Shown: one piece after another, positions 1 through 6,696 of the stretch
Position numbering within the stretch: position 1 is the stretch's first letter
Layout of the letters: every line of letters begins with the position of its first letter
From: an uncultured Clostridia bacterium
GTDB lineage: Bacteria; Bacillota; Clostridia; Monoglobales; Firm-18
Reading direction: 5' to 3'
NCBI GenBank assembly: GCA_937914775.1
Contig: CALDNB010000098.1
Coordinates: forward strand, 1 to 6,696
Length of the DNA: 6,696 nucleotides
The notes under the pieces: model-generated
Databases searched by the model: none
Seen by the model: only the letters and a program-made list of their open reading frames with translations
What the model was told of the DNA's origin: nothing
Made by a program: the position numbers and the translations under genes

Positions 1-1704
1 CAGGTAGATACTTGTGTAATGGACAGCGGCGACATTGAAAGAGAAAGAGGAATTACCATTTTGTCAAAAAATACCGCTGTAAATTACAACGGTATTAAAA
101 TAAATATTGTTGATACACCCGGACATGCTGACTTTGGCGGAGAAGTTGAACGTGTTCTTGATATGGTTGACGGCGTGTTACTTTTGGTTGACGCCTTTGA
201 GGGTTGTATGCCGCAAACAAGATTTGTACTTAAAAAAGCACTTGAAAGAAATCTTGTACCTATTATTGTTGTAAATAAACTGGACAGACCAAATGCCCGT
301 CCTTTTGAAGTAATTGACGAAGTTTTAGAACTGTTTATGGATCTTGATGCAACTGATGAACAACTTGATTCTCCTGTTATTTATGCTTCAGGAAGAGACG
401 GTTATGCAACAATTAATCCTGAACAAAAAACAGAGAATATGAAAGAATTGTTTGAAATGATTGTTAAATCTGTTCCTGCTCCTGAGGGCAATATTGACGG
501 ACCGTTGCAGATGCTTGTATCAAACATTGATTACGACCCGTATATTGGCAGAATTGCAATAGGAAGGATTAAAAGAGGTAATTTAAAGGTTGGTGATACT
601 GTTGCACTTTGTAAACGTGACGGTTCATCTAAAAACGTAAGAATTACCAAGATTTATCAGCACGAAGGTCTTCTTAAAAAAGAATGTGACAGTGCCTCCG
701 TTGGTGACATTGTCGCAGTTGCAGGACTTACAGATTCTGAAATTGGTGACACAGTATGCGACCAGTCAAATATTGAATTGTTACCATTTACTGATGTGGA
801 CGAGCCTACACTTGCAATTACTTTTAGTGTAAACAACAGTCCCTTTGCAGGTCGTGAGGGTGATTTTGTGACTTCTCGTCATTTGAGAGACAGATTAATG
901 AGAGAACTTGAAACCAATATCAGTATGAAAGTGGAAGAAACCGATACCCCTGACAGTTTCGTAGTATCAGGACGTGGTGAACTTCATATTTCTATTCTTA
1001 TTGAAACAATGAGACGTGAGGGTTATGAGTTCCAGATATCCCGACCTGAAGTAATTAACAAAGAAATTGACGGTGTGTTATGTGAGCCTATCGAAAACCT
1101 TATTGTAGATGTTCCTGACGAATATACAGGTGCAGTAATGGAAAAATTAGGGTCAAGAAAGGCTGAAATGACCAATATGAAACCTGTTAATCAGGGATAT
1201 ACGAGATTAAGTTTTAAAATTCCATCACGAGGTCTTATTGGTTACAGAAATGAACTTTTAACAGACACAAAAGGTACAGGTATAATGAACCACTATTTAG
1301 AGGGATACGAGCCGTATAAAGGTGATATACAGATGCGTCAGCACGGGTCATTGGTTTCCTTTGAAGACGGGGAGTCAATAACTTACGGTTTATACAATGC
1401 TCAGGAAAGAGGAAAATTGTTTATCGGCCCAAATGTAAAGGTTTACGAGGGCATGGTTGTTGGCGAAAATGCGAAAAATGACGACATTAATGTTAACGTG
1501 TGCAAAAAGAAACAACAGTCAAACGTTCGTGCTTCAGGCTCTGATGATGCGTTAAGACTTGTTCCTCACGTTGTAATGAGTCTTGAAAACTGTATGGAAT
1601 TTATAGGTGACGATGAACTGGTAGAAATCACACCTAAAAACTTAAGAATAAGAAAACGAATACTTAATTCGGAACTTCGTGCAAAAGCAAGAAGTAAAAA
1701 GTAA
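1..1704 (+). CDS. typA: TypA/BipA ribosome-binding translational GTPase (5' partial)
   Basis: The protein is an EF-G-like GTPase that binds the ribosome and, in studied bacteria, supports ribosome assembly and growth under stress or cold. The frame is open from base 1 and the sequence before the first ATG (base 19) still reads as TypA, so that ATG is internal. About 45 N-terminal residues, including the P-loop GHVDHGKT, lie outside the window. Visible in window codon numbering: the G2 region RERGITIL (Thr at codon 19), G3 DTPGHAD from codon 38, G4 NKLD from codon 92, and a G5-like ASGRDG. An EF-Tu-type beta-barrel (about 160-240) follows, then the TypA/EF-G segment NNSPFAGREG from codon 278, SGRGELHISILIE, an EF-G domain V-like part, and the TypA-specific C-terminal domain ending RIRKRILN. 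The 567 codons seen fit a protein of about 610 residues. It ends in TAA, 11 bases before miaB. Family assignment is certain; the exact client process in this organism is not. Confidence 0.97.
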   Translation, partial: QVDTCVMDSGDIERERGITILSKNTAVNYNGIKINIVDTPGHADFGGEVERVLDMVDGVLLLVDAFEGCMPQTRFVLKKALERNLVPIIVVNKLDRPNARPFEVIDEVLELFMDLDATDEQLDSPVIYASGRDGYATINPEQKTENMKELFEMIVKSVPAPEGNIDGPLQMLVSNIDYDPYIGRIAIGRIKRGNLKVGDTVALCKRDGSSKNVRITKIYQHEGLLKKECDSASVGDIVAVAGLTDSEIGDTVCDQSNIELLPFTDVDEPTLAITFSVNNSPFAGREGDFVTSRHLRDRLMRELETNISMKVEETDTPDSFVVSGRGELHISILIETMRREGYEFQISRPEVINKEIDGVLCEPIENLIVDVPDEYTGAVMEKLGSRKAEMTNMKPVNQGYTRLSFKIPSRGLIGYRNELLTDTKGTGIMNHYLEGYEPYKGDIQMRQHGSLVSFEDGESITYGLYNAQERGKLFIGPNVKVYEGMVVGENAKNDDINVNVCKKKQQSNVRASGSDDALRLVPHVVMSLENCMEFIGDDELVEITPKNLRIRKRILNSELRAKARSKK

Positions 1705-1708
1705 GGGA
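1703..1708 (+). promoter_or_regulatory. Ribosome binding site of miaB
   Basis: The purine run AAGGGA overlaps the typA stop codon and lies 7 bases before the ATG at 1716. It supports that start and suggests translation passing from typA to miaB on one transcript. Confidence 0.6.
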
Positions 1709-1715
1709 TTAAATT

Positions 1716-3113
1716 ATGGTAAAACATATAACTGAACAGGAAGTTCAAAAACAAAATGCTGTTTGCGATTATATATATAACTTAAATTACGGCAAACAAA
1801 AATATGCTCTTGTAATTACTTTGGGTTGTGTACAGAATGAAAATGACTCAGAAATACTAAGAGGTCTTCTGACTAAAATGGGCTATACTATGTGCACAGA
1901 TGCAAAACAGGCAGACGTTGTAATTTATAACACCTGTGCTGTCCGTGAAAACGCAGAACTTAAAGTTTTCGGTTACTTAGGTGCGCTAAAAAGCATTAAA
2001 GCAAAGAAGCCTGATATGTTGGTTGGTATCTGCGGATGTATGATTCAGCAAAAGCATATAGTAGAAAAAATAAAGAAGACTTATCCTTATGTTGATATGG
2101 TGTTCGGTACACATTCTCTTTACAGATTTCCCGAAATTATGCAAAAAGCATTAATGGAAAAAGTAATAGATGTTGAAGATGTTGACGGCTATGTTGTTGA
2201 GAATATGCCGCATCTAAGAACAAGTTCTGTTACCGCAACGGTATCTGTTATGTACGGTTGCAATAATTTTTGTTCGTACTGTATTGTTCCTTATGTACGA
2301 GGAAGAGAAAGAAGCAGGAAGCACGAAGAGATTATAAAAGAAGTACAGGAACTTGCAAACAGTGGCTGTAAGGAAATAACCCTTGTTGGTCAAAACGTAA
2401 ATTCTTACGGAAAAGACTGTGGTGAAATTGACTTTGCAGACCTTTTAAAACTTGTTGCAGATGTTGACGGTATTGAAAGAATAAGGTTTGTTTCTGCTCA
2501 TCCTAAAGATATGTCAGATAAACTTATTGATACTGTTGATTCACTTCCAAAGGTATGTAATCAACTTCACGTTCCTTTCCAGAGCGGCAGTTCAAAAGTT
2601 CTAAAGGATATGAACAGAAAATACACAAAAGAGCAGTATCTTGAACTGATTGGAAAAATTAAAAAGCGTATTCCTGATGTTGCTTTAACTGCAGATATTA
2701 TAGTCGGTTTTCCAACTGAAACTGACGAAGATTTTAAAGAAACGATGGACGTTGTAAAAACCGTAGGGTTTGATATGCTTTTCACTTTTATTTACTCAAA
2801 AAGAAAAGGCACCCCTGCAGCATCAATGGAATTTTTGAATTCCGAAGAAAACATTAAAAGAAACTTTAACACATTAATTGAAACTCAGGCAGGAATAGTT
2901 AACGCCATTAACCAGAAATTAAAGGACAAGACAGTTTCTGTTTTAGTTGAGGGTTTTAGTAAGACAAATGAAAAAATGCTTACAGGCAGAACTGAAAGCG
3001 GAAAAATTGTGAATTTCCCGGGAAGTTATGAACTTATCGGTAAATTAATAGATGTAAAAATTACAAAAATTGCCACCTGGTCATTAACAGGTGAGATAAA
3101 AGGAGAAGATTGA
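1716..3113 (+). CDS. miaB: tRNA-2-methylthio-N6-dimethylallyladenosine synthase MiaB
   Basis: This radical-SAM methylthiotransferase adds a methylthio group to C2 of i6A37 next to the anticodon, giving ms2i6A37 in tRNAs that read UNN codons. It is a cytosolic enzyme with two [4Fe-4S] clusters. The 465 residues show the family's three parts. The N-terminal UPF0004 domain has its three cluster cysteines at C38 (LGCVQNENDSE), C74 (YNTCAVREN) and C108 (GCMIQQ). The radical-SAM core carries CX3CX2C at C182, C186 and C189, followed by VPYVRGRERSR, which is characteristic of MiaB. The C-terminal TRAM domain occupies roughly residues 395-462. The usual CQMN or CQQN at the first cysteine reads CVQN here; all cluster ligands are still present, so activity is expected. 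MiaB is preferred over MtaB or RimO because of the YNTCAVREN and VRGRERSR motifs and the mutS/mutL context. The start at 1716 has a good ribosome site and gives the N-terminal extension usual in Bacillota. It ends in TGA one base before the next gene. Confidence 0.97.
   Translation: MVKHITEQEVQKQNAVCDYIYNLNYGKQKYALVITLGCVQNENDSEILRGLLTKMGYTMCTDAKQADVVIYNTCAVRENAELKVFGYLGALKSIKAKKPDMLVGICGCMIQQKHIVEKIKKTYPYVDMVFGTHSLYRFPEIMQKALMEKVIDVEDVDGYVVENMPHLRTSSVTATVSVMYGCNNFCSYCIVPYVRGRERSRKHEEIIKEVQELANSGCKEITLVGQNVNSYGKDCGEIDFADLLKLVADVDGIERIRFVSAHPKDMSDKLIDTVDSLPKVCNQLHVPFQSGSSKVLKDMNRKYTKEQYLELIGKIKKRIPDVALTADIIVGFPTETDEDFKETMDVVKTVGFDMLFTFIYSKRKGTPAASMEFLNSEENIKRNFNTLIETQAGIVNAINQKLKDKTVSVLVEGFSKTNEKMLTGRTESGKIVNFPGSYELIGKLIDVKITKIATWSLTGEIKGED
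3074..3093 (+). repeat. Short inverted repeat near the end of miaB
   Basis: The arms CACCTG (3074-3079) and CAGGTG (3088-3093) pair perfectly around an 8-base loop, inside the last miaB codons and 7 bases before the next gene's ribosome binding site. No U-tract follows, so it is not an intrinsic terminator. A six-pair stem can arise by chance; a role in mRNA structure or coupling is only a possibility. Confidence 0.3.
3101..3106 (+). promoter_or_regulatory. Ribosome binding site of the YlbF/YmcA-family gene, inside miaB
   Basis: AGGAGA lies 8 bases before the ATG at 3115 and is itself made of the last codons of miaB. With only one base between the miaB stop and the next start, the two genes are very likely translationally coupled. 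Confidence 0.75.
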
Positions 3114-3114
3114 A

Positions 3115-3501
3115 ATGACAGTAGTAGAAAAAGCAAATGAATTAGGACTTATGTTAAAAGAAAGTGCTGAATTTAAGAGACTTCAAAAGGCACAGGAAGC
3201 ACAGATGGCTGACACAGATTCACAACTTATGCTTATGAATTACAACAGAAAACGTGACGAATTAGTTGCAAGAGCATCTAAAGAAAATATTACAAAAGAC
3301 GAGATGCAGGAAATCCGCAATGAAATGGAAGCAGAATTCAACAAACTAAACCAGAATGCAAAAATCGTTGAATTTATTGAAGCGATGCAGCAGTTTAACG
3401 AAATGATGGAACAGGTAAATCAGATTGTTACATCTTACGTTTATCCAAAACATTCTGACGGTTGCAACGGAAGTTGTGAAAGTTGCGGTGGATGTCACTA
3501 A
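3115..3501 (+). CDS. YlbF/YmcA (RicF/RicA) family protein with C-terminal cysteine cluster
   Basis: A 128-residue soluble, almost wholly helical and highly charged protein of the Com_YlbF family (domain about residues 3-108). There is no signal peptide or membrane segment. In B. subtilis the relatives YmcA (RicA) and YlbF (RicF) form a complex with YaaT (RicT) that carries [4Fe-4S] clusters, influences competence, sporulation and biofilm formation, and acts with RNase Y in mRNA processing. The tail supports the link: after the helices it ends SDGCNGSCESCGGCH, with cysteines at 117, 121, 124 and 127 (CX3CX2CX2C), suitable for an Fe-S cluster or zinc. Position directly after miaB and before mutS equals that of ymcA in B. 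subtilis, which favours a YmcA/RicA identity, but sequence alone does not separate it from YlbF, so no symbol is given. It is slightly shorter than the roughly 140-150 residue Bacillus proteins. Its last two codons and stop are copied by the tandem repeat that follows. The partner genes are not in the window. Confidence 0.88.
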   Translation: MTVVEKANELGLMLKESAEFKRLQKAQEAQMADTDSQLMLMNYNRKRDELVARASKENITKDEMQEIRNEMEAEFNKLNQNAKIVEFIEAMQQFNEMMEQVNQIVTSYVYPKHSDGCNGSCESCGGCH

Positions 3502-3530
3502 TTATATTTAGATGTCACTAATTTTATTTA
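3491..3530 (+). repeat. Tandem duplication, 2 x 20 bases, across the stop codon
   Basis: Unit 1 (3491-3510) and unit 2 (3511-3530) both begin GATGTCACTAATT or its one-base variant and end TTTA. They are identical at 19 of 20 positions, the difference being A at 3504 against T at 3524. Unit 1 contains the last Cys-His codons and the TAA of the YlbF/YmcA-family gene; unit 2 is noncoding and abuts the mutS ribosome binding site. The flanking bases do not match, so the repeat is exactly two units. Replication slippage is the simplest origin. I see no hairpin or operator-like symmetry in the unit. The repeat accounts for most of the largest intergenic gap in the window. Confidence 0.93.
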
Positions 3531-3535
3531 AAGGA
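3531..3535 (+). promoter_or_regulatory. Ribosome binding site of mutS
   Basis: AAGGA directly follows the second repeat unit and lies 10 bases before the ATG at 3546. It supports that start, which also gives the normal MutS N-terminus (SPMMEQYFTIK). Confidence 0.65.
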
Positions 3536-3545
3536 TTGAATTATT

Positions 3546-6146
3546 ATGGCAAAATTGTCGCCAATGATGGAACAGTATTTTACAATTAAAGAGCAATACA
3601 GTGATGCCATTTTGTTTTTCAGATTAGGGGACTTTTATGAAATGTTCTATGACGATGCAGTTACTGCTTCGCGAGAACTTGAACTAACCCTTACAGGTAA
3701 AGATTGCGGTCAGGAGGAACGTGCGCCTATGTGCGGTGTTCCTTTTCATGCTGCAGACCAGTACATAGACCGCCTGATTGAAAAAGGTTACAAAGTAGCA
3801 ATTTGTGAGCAGACTGAAGACCCGTCAAAAGCCAAAGGTTTAGTCCGCCGTGATGTAATAAGAGTTGTAACTGCAGGTACTGTTACCAATTCAAAAACAA
3901 TTGATGAAAAGACAAACAACTATTTGTGTTCCGTTTATAAAAGCGGCGATTATGTGGGTCTTGCTTTTGTTGACGTTACAACAGGTGATTTGTATGTTAC
4001 CGAATGTGACTACGACGTAAACTCAGTTTTAAGCGATTTATCTGCATATAACACAAAAGAAATTGTGTGCAACACAGAGTTTGGAGAATGTAAAGATATA
4101 ATTAATGAAATTTCCGCAAAACTATACTGCAATACAGAAGTACTAACTGATAAATATTACAACGAAACCTTTGCAAAAGACATTGTTATTGCACAATTTA
4201 GAAAAACTGCAGACGATTTAGGTCTTGGCGGCAATTTACTTGCACTGATTGCTTTAGGCGGACTTTTGCAGTATCTTAACCTTACCCAGATGTGCGCACT
4301 TCCCCATATAAACAAAGTTGAATATTACAGCAGTGGTAAATATATGGAACTGGATTTTGCCACACGAAGAAATCTTGAGTTGGTGTCAACAATGCGTGAA
4401 AACAAGCGCAGAGGCTCTTTACTTTGGGTTTTAGACGACACAAAAACCTCTATGGGTGCAAGATTGATAAGAAACTGGATTGAAAAACCGCTTATTAATT
4501 GTGCAATTATAAATAAAAGATTAGATGCAGTATCTGAAACTGTTTCTGATAATTATTTCAGAAACGAAATAAGAGAACATCTTTATAACGTGTATGATAT
4601 TGAAAGGCTATTAGGTAAAATTGTAACAGGAAGTGCCAATGCAAGAGACGTTCTTGCACTTGGTAATTCATTAAAACCTATGCCCGAAATATATAAACTG
4701 ATAAAATACCATACTAAAGGTAATTTATATAACGAAATTATCAGTAGTTTTGATGTATTAGAAGATATTTGTGATGTTATTTCCCGTGGTATTTCCGAAG
4801 AACCTCCAATTACCATAACCGAGGGCGGAATTATCAAAAAAGGTTTCAACGAAGACGTTGATATGTACCGCGATGCGATGACAAAAGGCAAAGAGTGGCT
4901 TTTGAAAATTGAAACAAAAGAAAAAGAAGCAACAGGTATTAAAAACCTTAAAATCGGCTTCAACAAAGTTTTCGGCTACTATATTGAGGTTTCAAAATCA
5001 AATCTTCATCTTGTACCTGAAACTTATATGAGAAAGCAAACTCTTGCTAACGGTGAAAGATACATTACAGGCGAATTAAAAGAGATTGAAGACAAAATTT
5101 TAAGCGCAGAAGAACGTATCTGTCAACTTGAGTATTCTATTTTCTGCGAAATTAAAGACCTTATTATTAAGGCTAATGAGAGAATTAAAAATACTGCACG
5201 TTGTCTTGCAACTGTTGACGCTGTTTGTTCGTTCGCTGAAGTGGCTGTAAGAAATAATTACGTTAAACCTGTTATAAACAGTGGCGAATACATAAGAATT
5301 ACAGAGGGCAGACACCCTGTTGTTGAAAACATATCTAAATCAACATTGTTTGTCCCTAACGATACTGTGTTATCGTCAACTGAACGTGTTTCAATTATTA
5401 CAGGGCCTAATATGTCGGGTAAATCAACATATATGAGACAGGTGGCACTAATTACCCTGATGGCACAAATAGGCTCATTTGTACCTGCAAAAAGTGCTGA
5501 TATAGGCATTGTTGATAAAATATTCACAAGAGTTGGTGCAAGTGACGATCTGGCATCAGGTCAAAGTACATTTATGGTTGAAATGAATGAGGTTGCAAAC
5601 ATTTTAAACACAGCCACTAAAAACAGTTTGCTTATTTTAGACGAAATAGGCAGAGGAACAAGTACTTATGACGGACTTGCCATTGCCTGGGCTGTAGTTG
5701 AATATATAGCAAATGAGAAGAAATTAGGTGCAAAAACCTTATTTGCAACTCACTACCACGAACTAACACAACTTGAAGAAAAATTAGACGGTGTGTGTAA
5801 TTATTGCATCGCAGTTAAAAAGCGCGGTGACGATATTACGTTCTTACGTAAAATCATAAAAGGCGGAGCAGACGACAGTTTCGGTGTAGAAGTTGCAAAA
5901 CTTGCAGGTATTAAGCCCGAAGTTATTAAAAGAGCAAAAGAAATAGTAACAACTTTAGAAAAGAATAATATTAATGCTTCAGATTTTATGGATATTAAAG
6001 AAGAAGTTCAGGAAGATAATCAGATTTCATTCCTGTCAAATCAGCAGGAAACAATTCTGAAAGAACTAAAAGACATTGATATTTCAACTTTAACACCGAT
6101 TGAAGCGTTAAATATTTTAAATGAACTAAAAAATAAACTATTGTAG
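3546..6146 (+). CDS. mutS: DNA mismatch repair protein MutS
   Basis: MutS binds mismatches and small insertion/deletion loops as a dimer, then turns into an ATP-bound sliding clamp that recruits MutL. At 866 residues it is full length (B. subtilis and E. coli MutS are about 855). The mismatch-binding domain I carries the Phe-X-Glu wedge as FYE at residues 30-32 (GDFYEMF). The connector and lever domains follow, with the clamp around 470-525 (GFNKVFGYYIEV, then RYITGELKE). The ABC-type ATPase has Walker A GPNMSGKST at 620-628, the signature stretch ASGQSTFMVEMNE, Walker B LLILDE with D699 and E700, and H736 in the THYHEL switch. Near the C-terminus QISFL (826-830) resembles the QLSFF-type beta-clamp binding motif of Bacillus MutS, and the final 20-odd residues look like the helix-turn-helix oligomerisation segment. 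It is MutS1, not MutS2, because domain I is present and there is no Smr domain. Every key residue is intact. It ends in TAG, 8 bases before mutL. Confidence 0.99.
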   Translation: MAKLSPMMEQYFTIKEQYSDAILFFRLGDFYEMFYDDAVTASRELELTLTGKDCGQEERAPMCGVPFHAADQYIDRLIEKGYKVAICEQTEDPSKAKGLVRRDVIRVVTAGTVTNSKTIDEKTNNYLCSVYKSGDYVGLAFVDVTTGDLYVTECDYDVNSVLSDLSAYNTKEIVCNTEFGECKDIINEISAKLYCNTEVLTDKYYNETFAKDIVIAQFRKTADDLGLGGNLLALIALGGLLQYLNLTQMCALPHINKVEYYSSGKYMELDFATRRNLELVSTMRENKRRGSLLWVLDDTKTSMGARLIRNWIEKPLINCAIINKRLDAVSETVSDNYFRNEIREHLYNVYDIERLLGKIVTGSANARDVLALGNSLKPMPEIYKLIKYHTKGNLYNEIISSFDVLEDICDVISRGISEEPPITITEGGIIKKGFNEDVDMYRDAMTKGKEWLLKIETKEKEATGIKNLKIGFNKVFGYYIEVSKSNLHLVPETYMRKQTLANGERYITGELKEIEDKILSAEERICQLEYSIFCEIKDLIIKANERIKNTARCLATVDAVCSFAEVAVRNNYVKPVINSGEYIRITEGRHPVVENISKSTLFVPNDTVLSSTERVSIITGPNMSGKSTYMRQVALITLMAQIGSFVPAKSADIGIVDKIFTRVGASDDLASGQSTFMVEMNEVANILNTATKNSLLILDEIGRGTSTYDGLAIAWAVVEYIANEKKLGAKTLFATHYHELTQLEEKLDGVCNYCIAVKKRGDDITFLRKIIKGGADDSFGVEVAKLAGIKPEVIKRAKEIVTTLEKNNINASDFMDIKEEVQEDNQISFLSNQQETILKELKDIDISTLTPIEALNILNELKNKLL

Positions 6147-6149
6147 GAG
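6145..6149 (+). promoter_or_regulatory. Ribosome binding site of mutL overlapping the mutS stop
   Basis: AGGAG shares its first two bases with the TAG stop of mutS and lies 5 bases before the ATG at 6155. It fixes the mutL start and implies coupled production of MutS and MutL. Confidence 0.75.
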
Positions 6150-6154
6150 ATATT

Positions 6155-6696
6155 ATGGGCGTAATAAATGTTTTACCACAGGATATAGCCAATAAAATAG
6201 CCGCAGGAGAAGTAGTGGAAAGACCTGCATCAGTTGTAAAAGAACTTGTAGAAAATTCTATTGATGCAAATTCTACATCTGTTACTGTTGAAATTAAAAA
6301 CGGAGGTATTTCTTATATCAGAGTTACTGACAACGGCTCAGGTATGTCTTTTGAAGATGCAGTTACTGCATTTTCCAGACACGCCACAAGCAAAATCAGT
6401 AGTGCAGATGACCTTTTTAACATTGGAACCCTTGGCTTTCGTGGCGAGGCATTGGCAAGTATTGCTGCAGTTGCAAACGTAACTTTAATTACCAAAAAGT
6501 CGGGTTTTGACGGTACATTGGTAGAAATAAATGCAGGTAATGTTATAAAGCACGAAACATCGGGCTGCCCTGACGGTACAACTATAACAATACATAATTT
6601 ATTTGCCAACGTACCTGCACGAATGAAATTTTTAAAAAAGAGTTATACTGATAAAATTGCCAAAAAGATTGCCGAGCCTGATGATGTTTTTAATTA
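6155..6696 (+). CDS. mutL: DNA mismatch repair protein MutL, N-terminal ATPase part (3' partial)
   Basis: MutL is the GHKL-family ATPase that couples MutS mismatch recognition to strand removal. In Bacillota, which lack MutH, its C-terminal domain normally carries the nicking endonuclease; that part lies beyond the window. The 180 complete codons show the N-terminus VLPQDIANKIAAGEVVERP, motif I KELVENSIDA (catalytic E30, Mg-binding N34), motif II DNGSGM (D59), RHATSKI (75-81), motif III GTLGFRGEALASIAAV (94-100 for GFRGEAL) and LFANVPARMKFL (149-160). All are standard. After K162 the sequence (SYTDKIAKKIAEPDDVFN) no longer resembles the expected MutL stretch, which usually has a TEAGYI-like segment, then RIAL and a beta strand, although the frame stays open to the window end. 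The true protein is expected to be over 600 residues. The start has a good ribosome site and gives the exact family N-terminus. Confidence 0.96.
   Translation, partial: MGVINVLPQDIANKIAAGEVVERPASVVKELVENSIDANSTSVTVEIKNGGISYIRVTDNGSGMSFEDAVTAFSRHATSKISSADDLFNIGTLGFRGEALASIAAVANVTLITKKSGFDGTLVEINAGNVIKHETSGCPDGTTITIHNLFANVPARMKFLKKSYTDKIAKKIAEPDDVFN

Noticed and set aside
19..21. ATG at 19 as the start of typA
   Set aside because: The six upstream codons continue TypA-like sequence and the required P-loop would be missing, so the true start is before the window.
3074..3100. Intrinsic terminator after miaB
   Set aside because: The stem has only six pairs, no T-run follows, and it lies inside the miaB coding sequence just before the next gene's ribosome site.
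3491..3530. CRISPR-like or operator repeat
   Set aside because: There are only two directly adjoining copies with no spacer and no internal dyad symmetry, so a simple tandem duplication is the better description.
3502..3545. Promoter in the AT-rich gap before mutS (TATATT at 3503-3508)
   Set aside because: No acceptable -35 box stands 16-18 bases upstream, and the A/T richness alone explains the -10 resemblance.
4583..4966. Open frame of 127 codons on the minus strand inside mutS
   Set aside because: It lies wholly opposite well-conserved MutS lever and clamp coding sequence, has no recognisable domain, and is the kind of antisense frame expected from this codon usage.
6261..6482. Plus-strand open frame of 73 codons in a different frame within mutL
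   Set aside because: It starts in the middle of motif I coding sequence and overlaps the conserved MutL frame completely.
6313..6609. Open frame of 98 codons on the minus strand opposite mutL
   Set aside because: The plus strand encodes the MutL ATPase motifs throughout this stretch; the antisense product has no family features.

Overview
The window is a compact, AT-rich stretch of bacterial chromosome with five genes, all on the + strand: typA (bipA, 5' end missing), miaB, a small YlbF/YmcA (Ric) family gene, mutS, and mutL (3' end missing). The order miaB - ymcA-like - mutS - mutL matches the Bacillus subtilis ymcB-ymcA-(cotE)-mutS-mutL neighbourhood. Together with the low GC, AGGAG-type ribosome binding sites and Bacillota-like protein sequences, this points to a low-GC Bacillota, most likely a member of the Clostridia. 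A spore-coat gene cotE, which lies between ymcA and mutS in B. subtilis, is absent. Genus cannot be decided from the sequence alone. TAA, TGA and TAG all serve as stops and no reading frame needs recoding, so the standard bacterial code applies.

Layout: 1-1704 is the body of the translational GTPase TypA/BipA, without its N-terminal P-loop. 1716-3113 is the tRNA methylthiotransferase MiaB. 3115-3501 is a 128-residue Com_YlbF-domain protein ending in a CX3CX2CX2C tail. 3502-3545 is the largest gap (44 bases) and holds most of a 20-base tandem duplication that begins inside the preceding gene. 3546-6146 is a full-length MutS. 6155-6696 is the N-terminal ATPase region of MutL. No gene-free stretch reaches 300 bases, and I saw no RNA gene, mobile element, CRISPR array, convincing promoter or terminator.

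The gaps are 11, 1, 44 and 8 bases with no terminator-like hairpin in any of them, so the genes are probably co-transcribed, with the promoter upstream of the window. Two themes meet here. One is translation and RNA metabolism: TypA on the ribosome, MiaB making ms2i6A37 in tRNA, and a Ric-family protein whose Bacillus relatives form an Fe-S complex tied to RNase Y. The other is DNA mismatch repair: MutS recognises the mismatch and MutL is its partner ATPase.

This is mostly ordinary housekeeping DNA and I do not see a new system. The points worth a second look are the tandem duplication across the ric-like stop codon, the four-cysteine tail next to the Fe-S enzyme MiaB, and the last 56 bases, where the MutL frame stays open but no longer reads like MutL.
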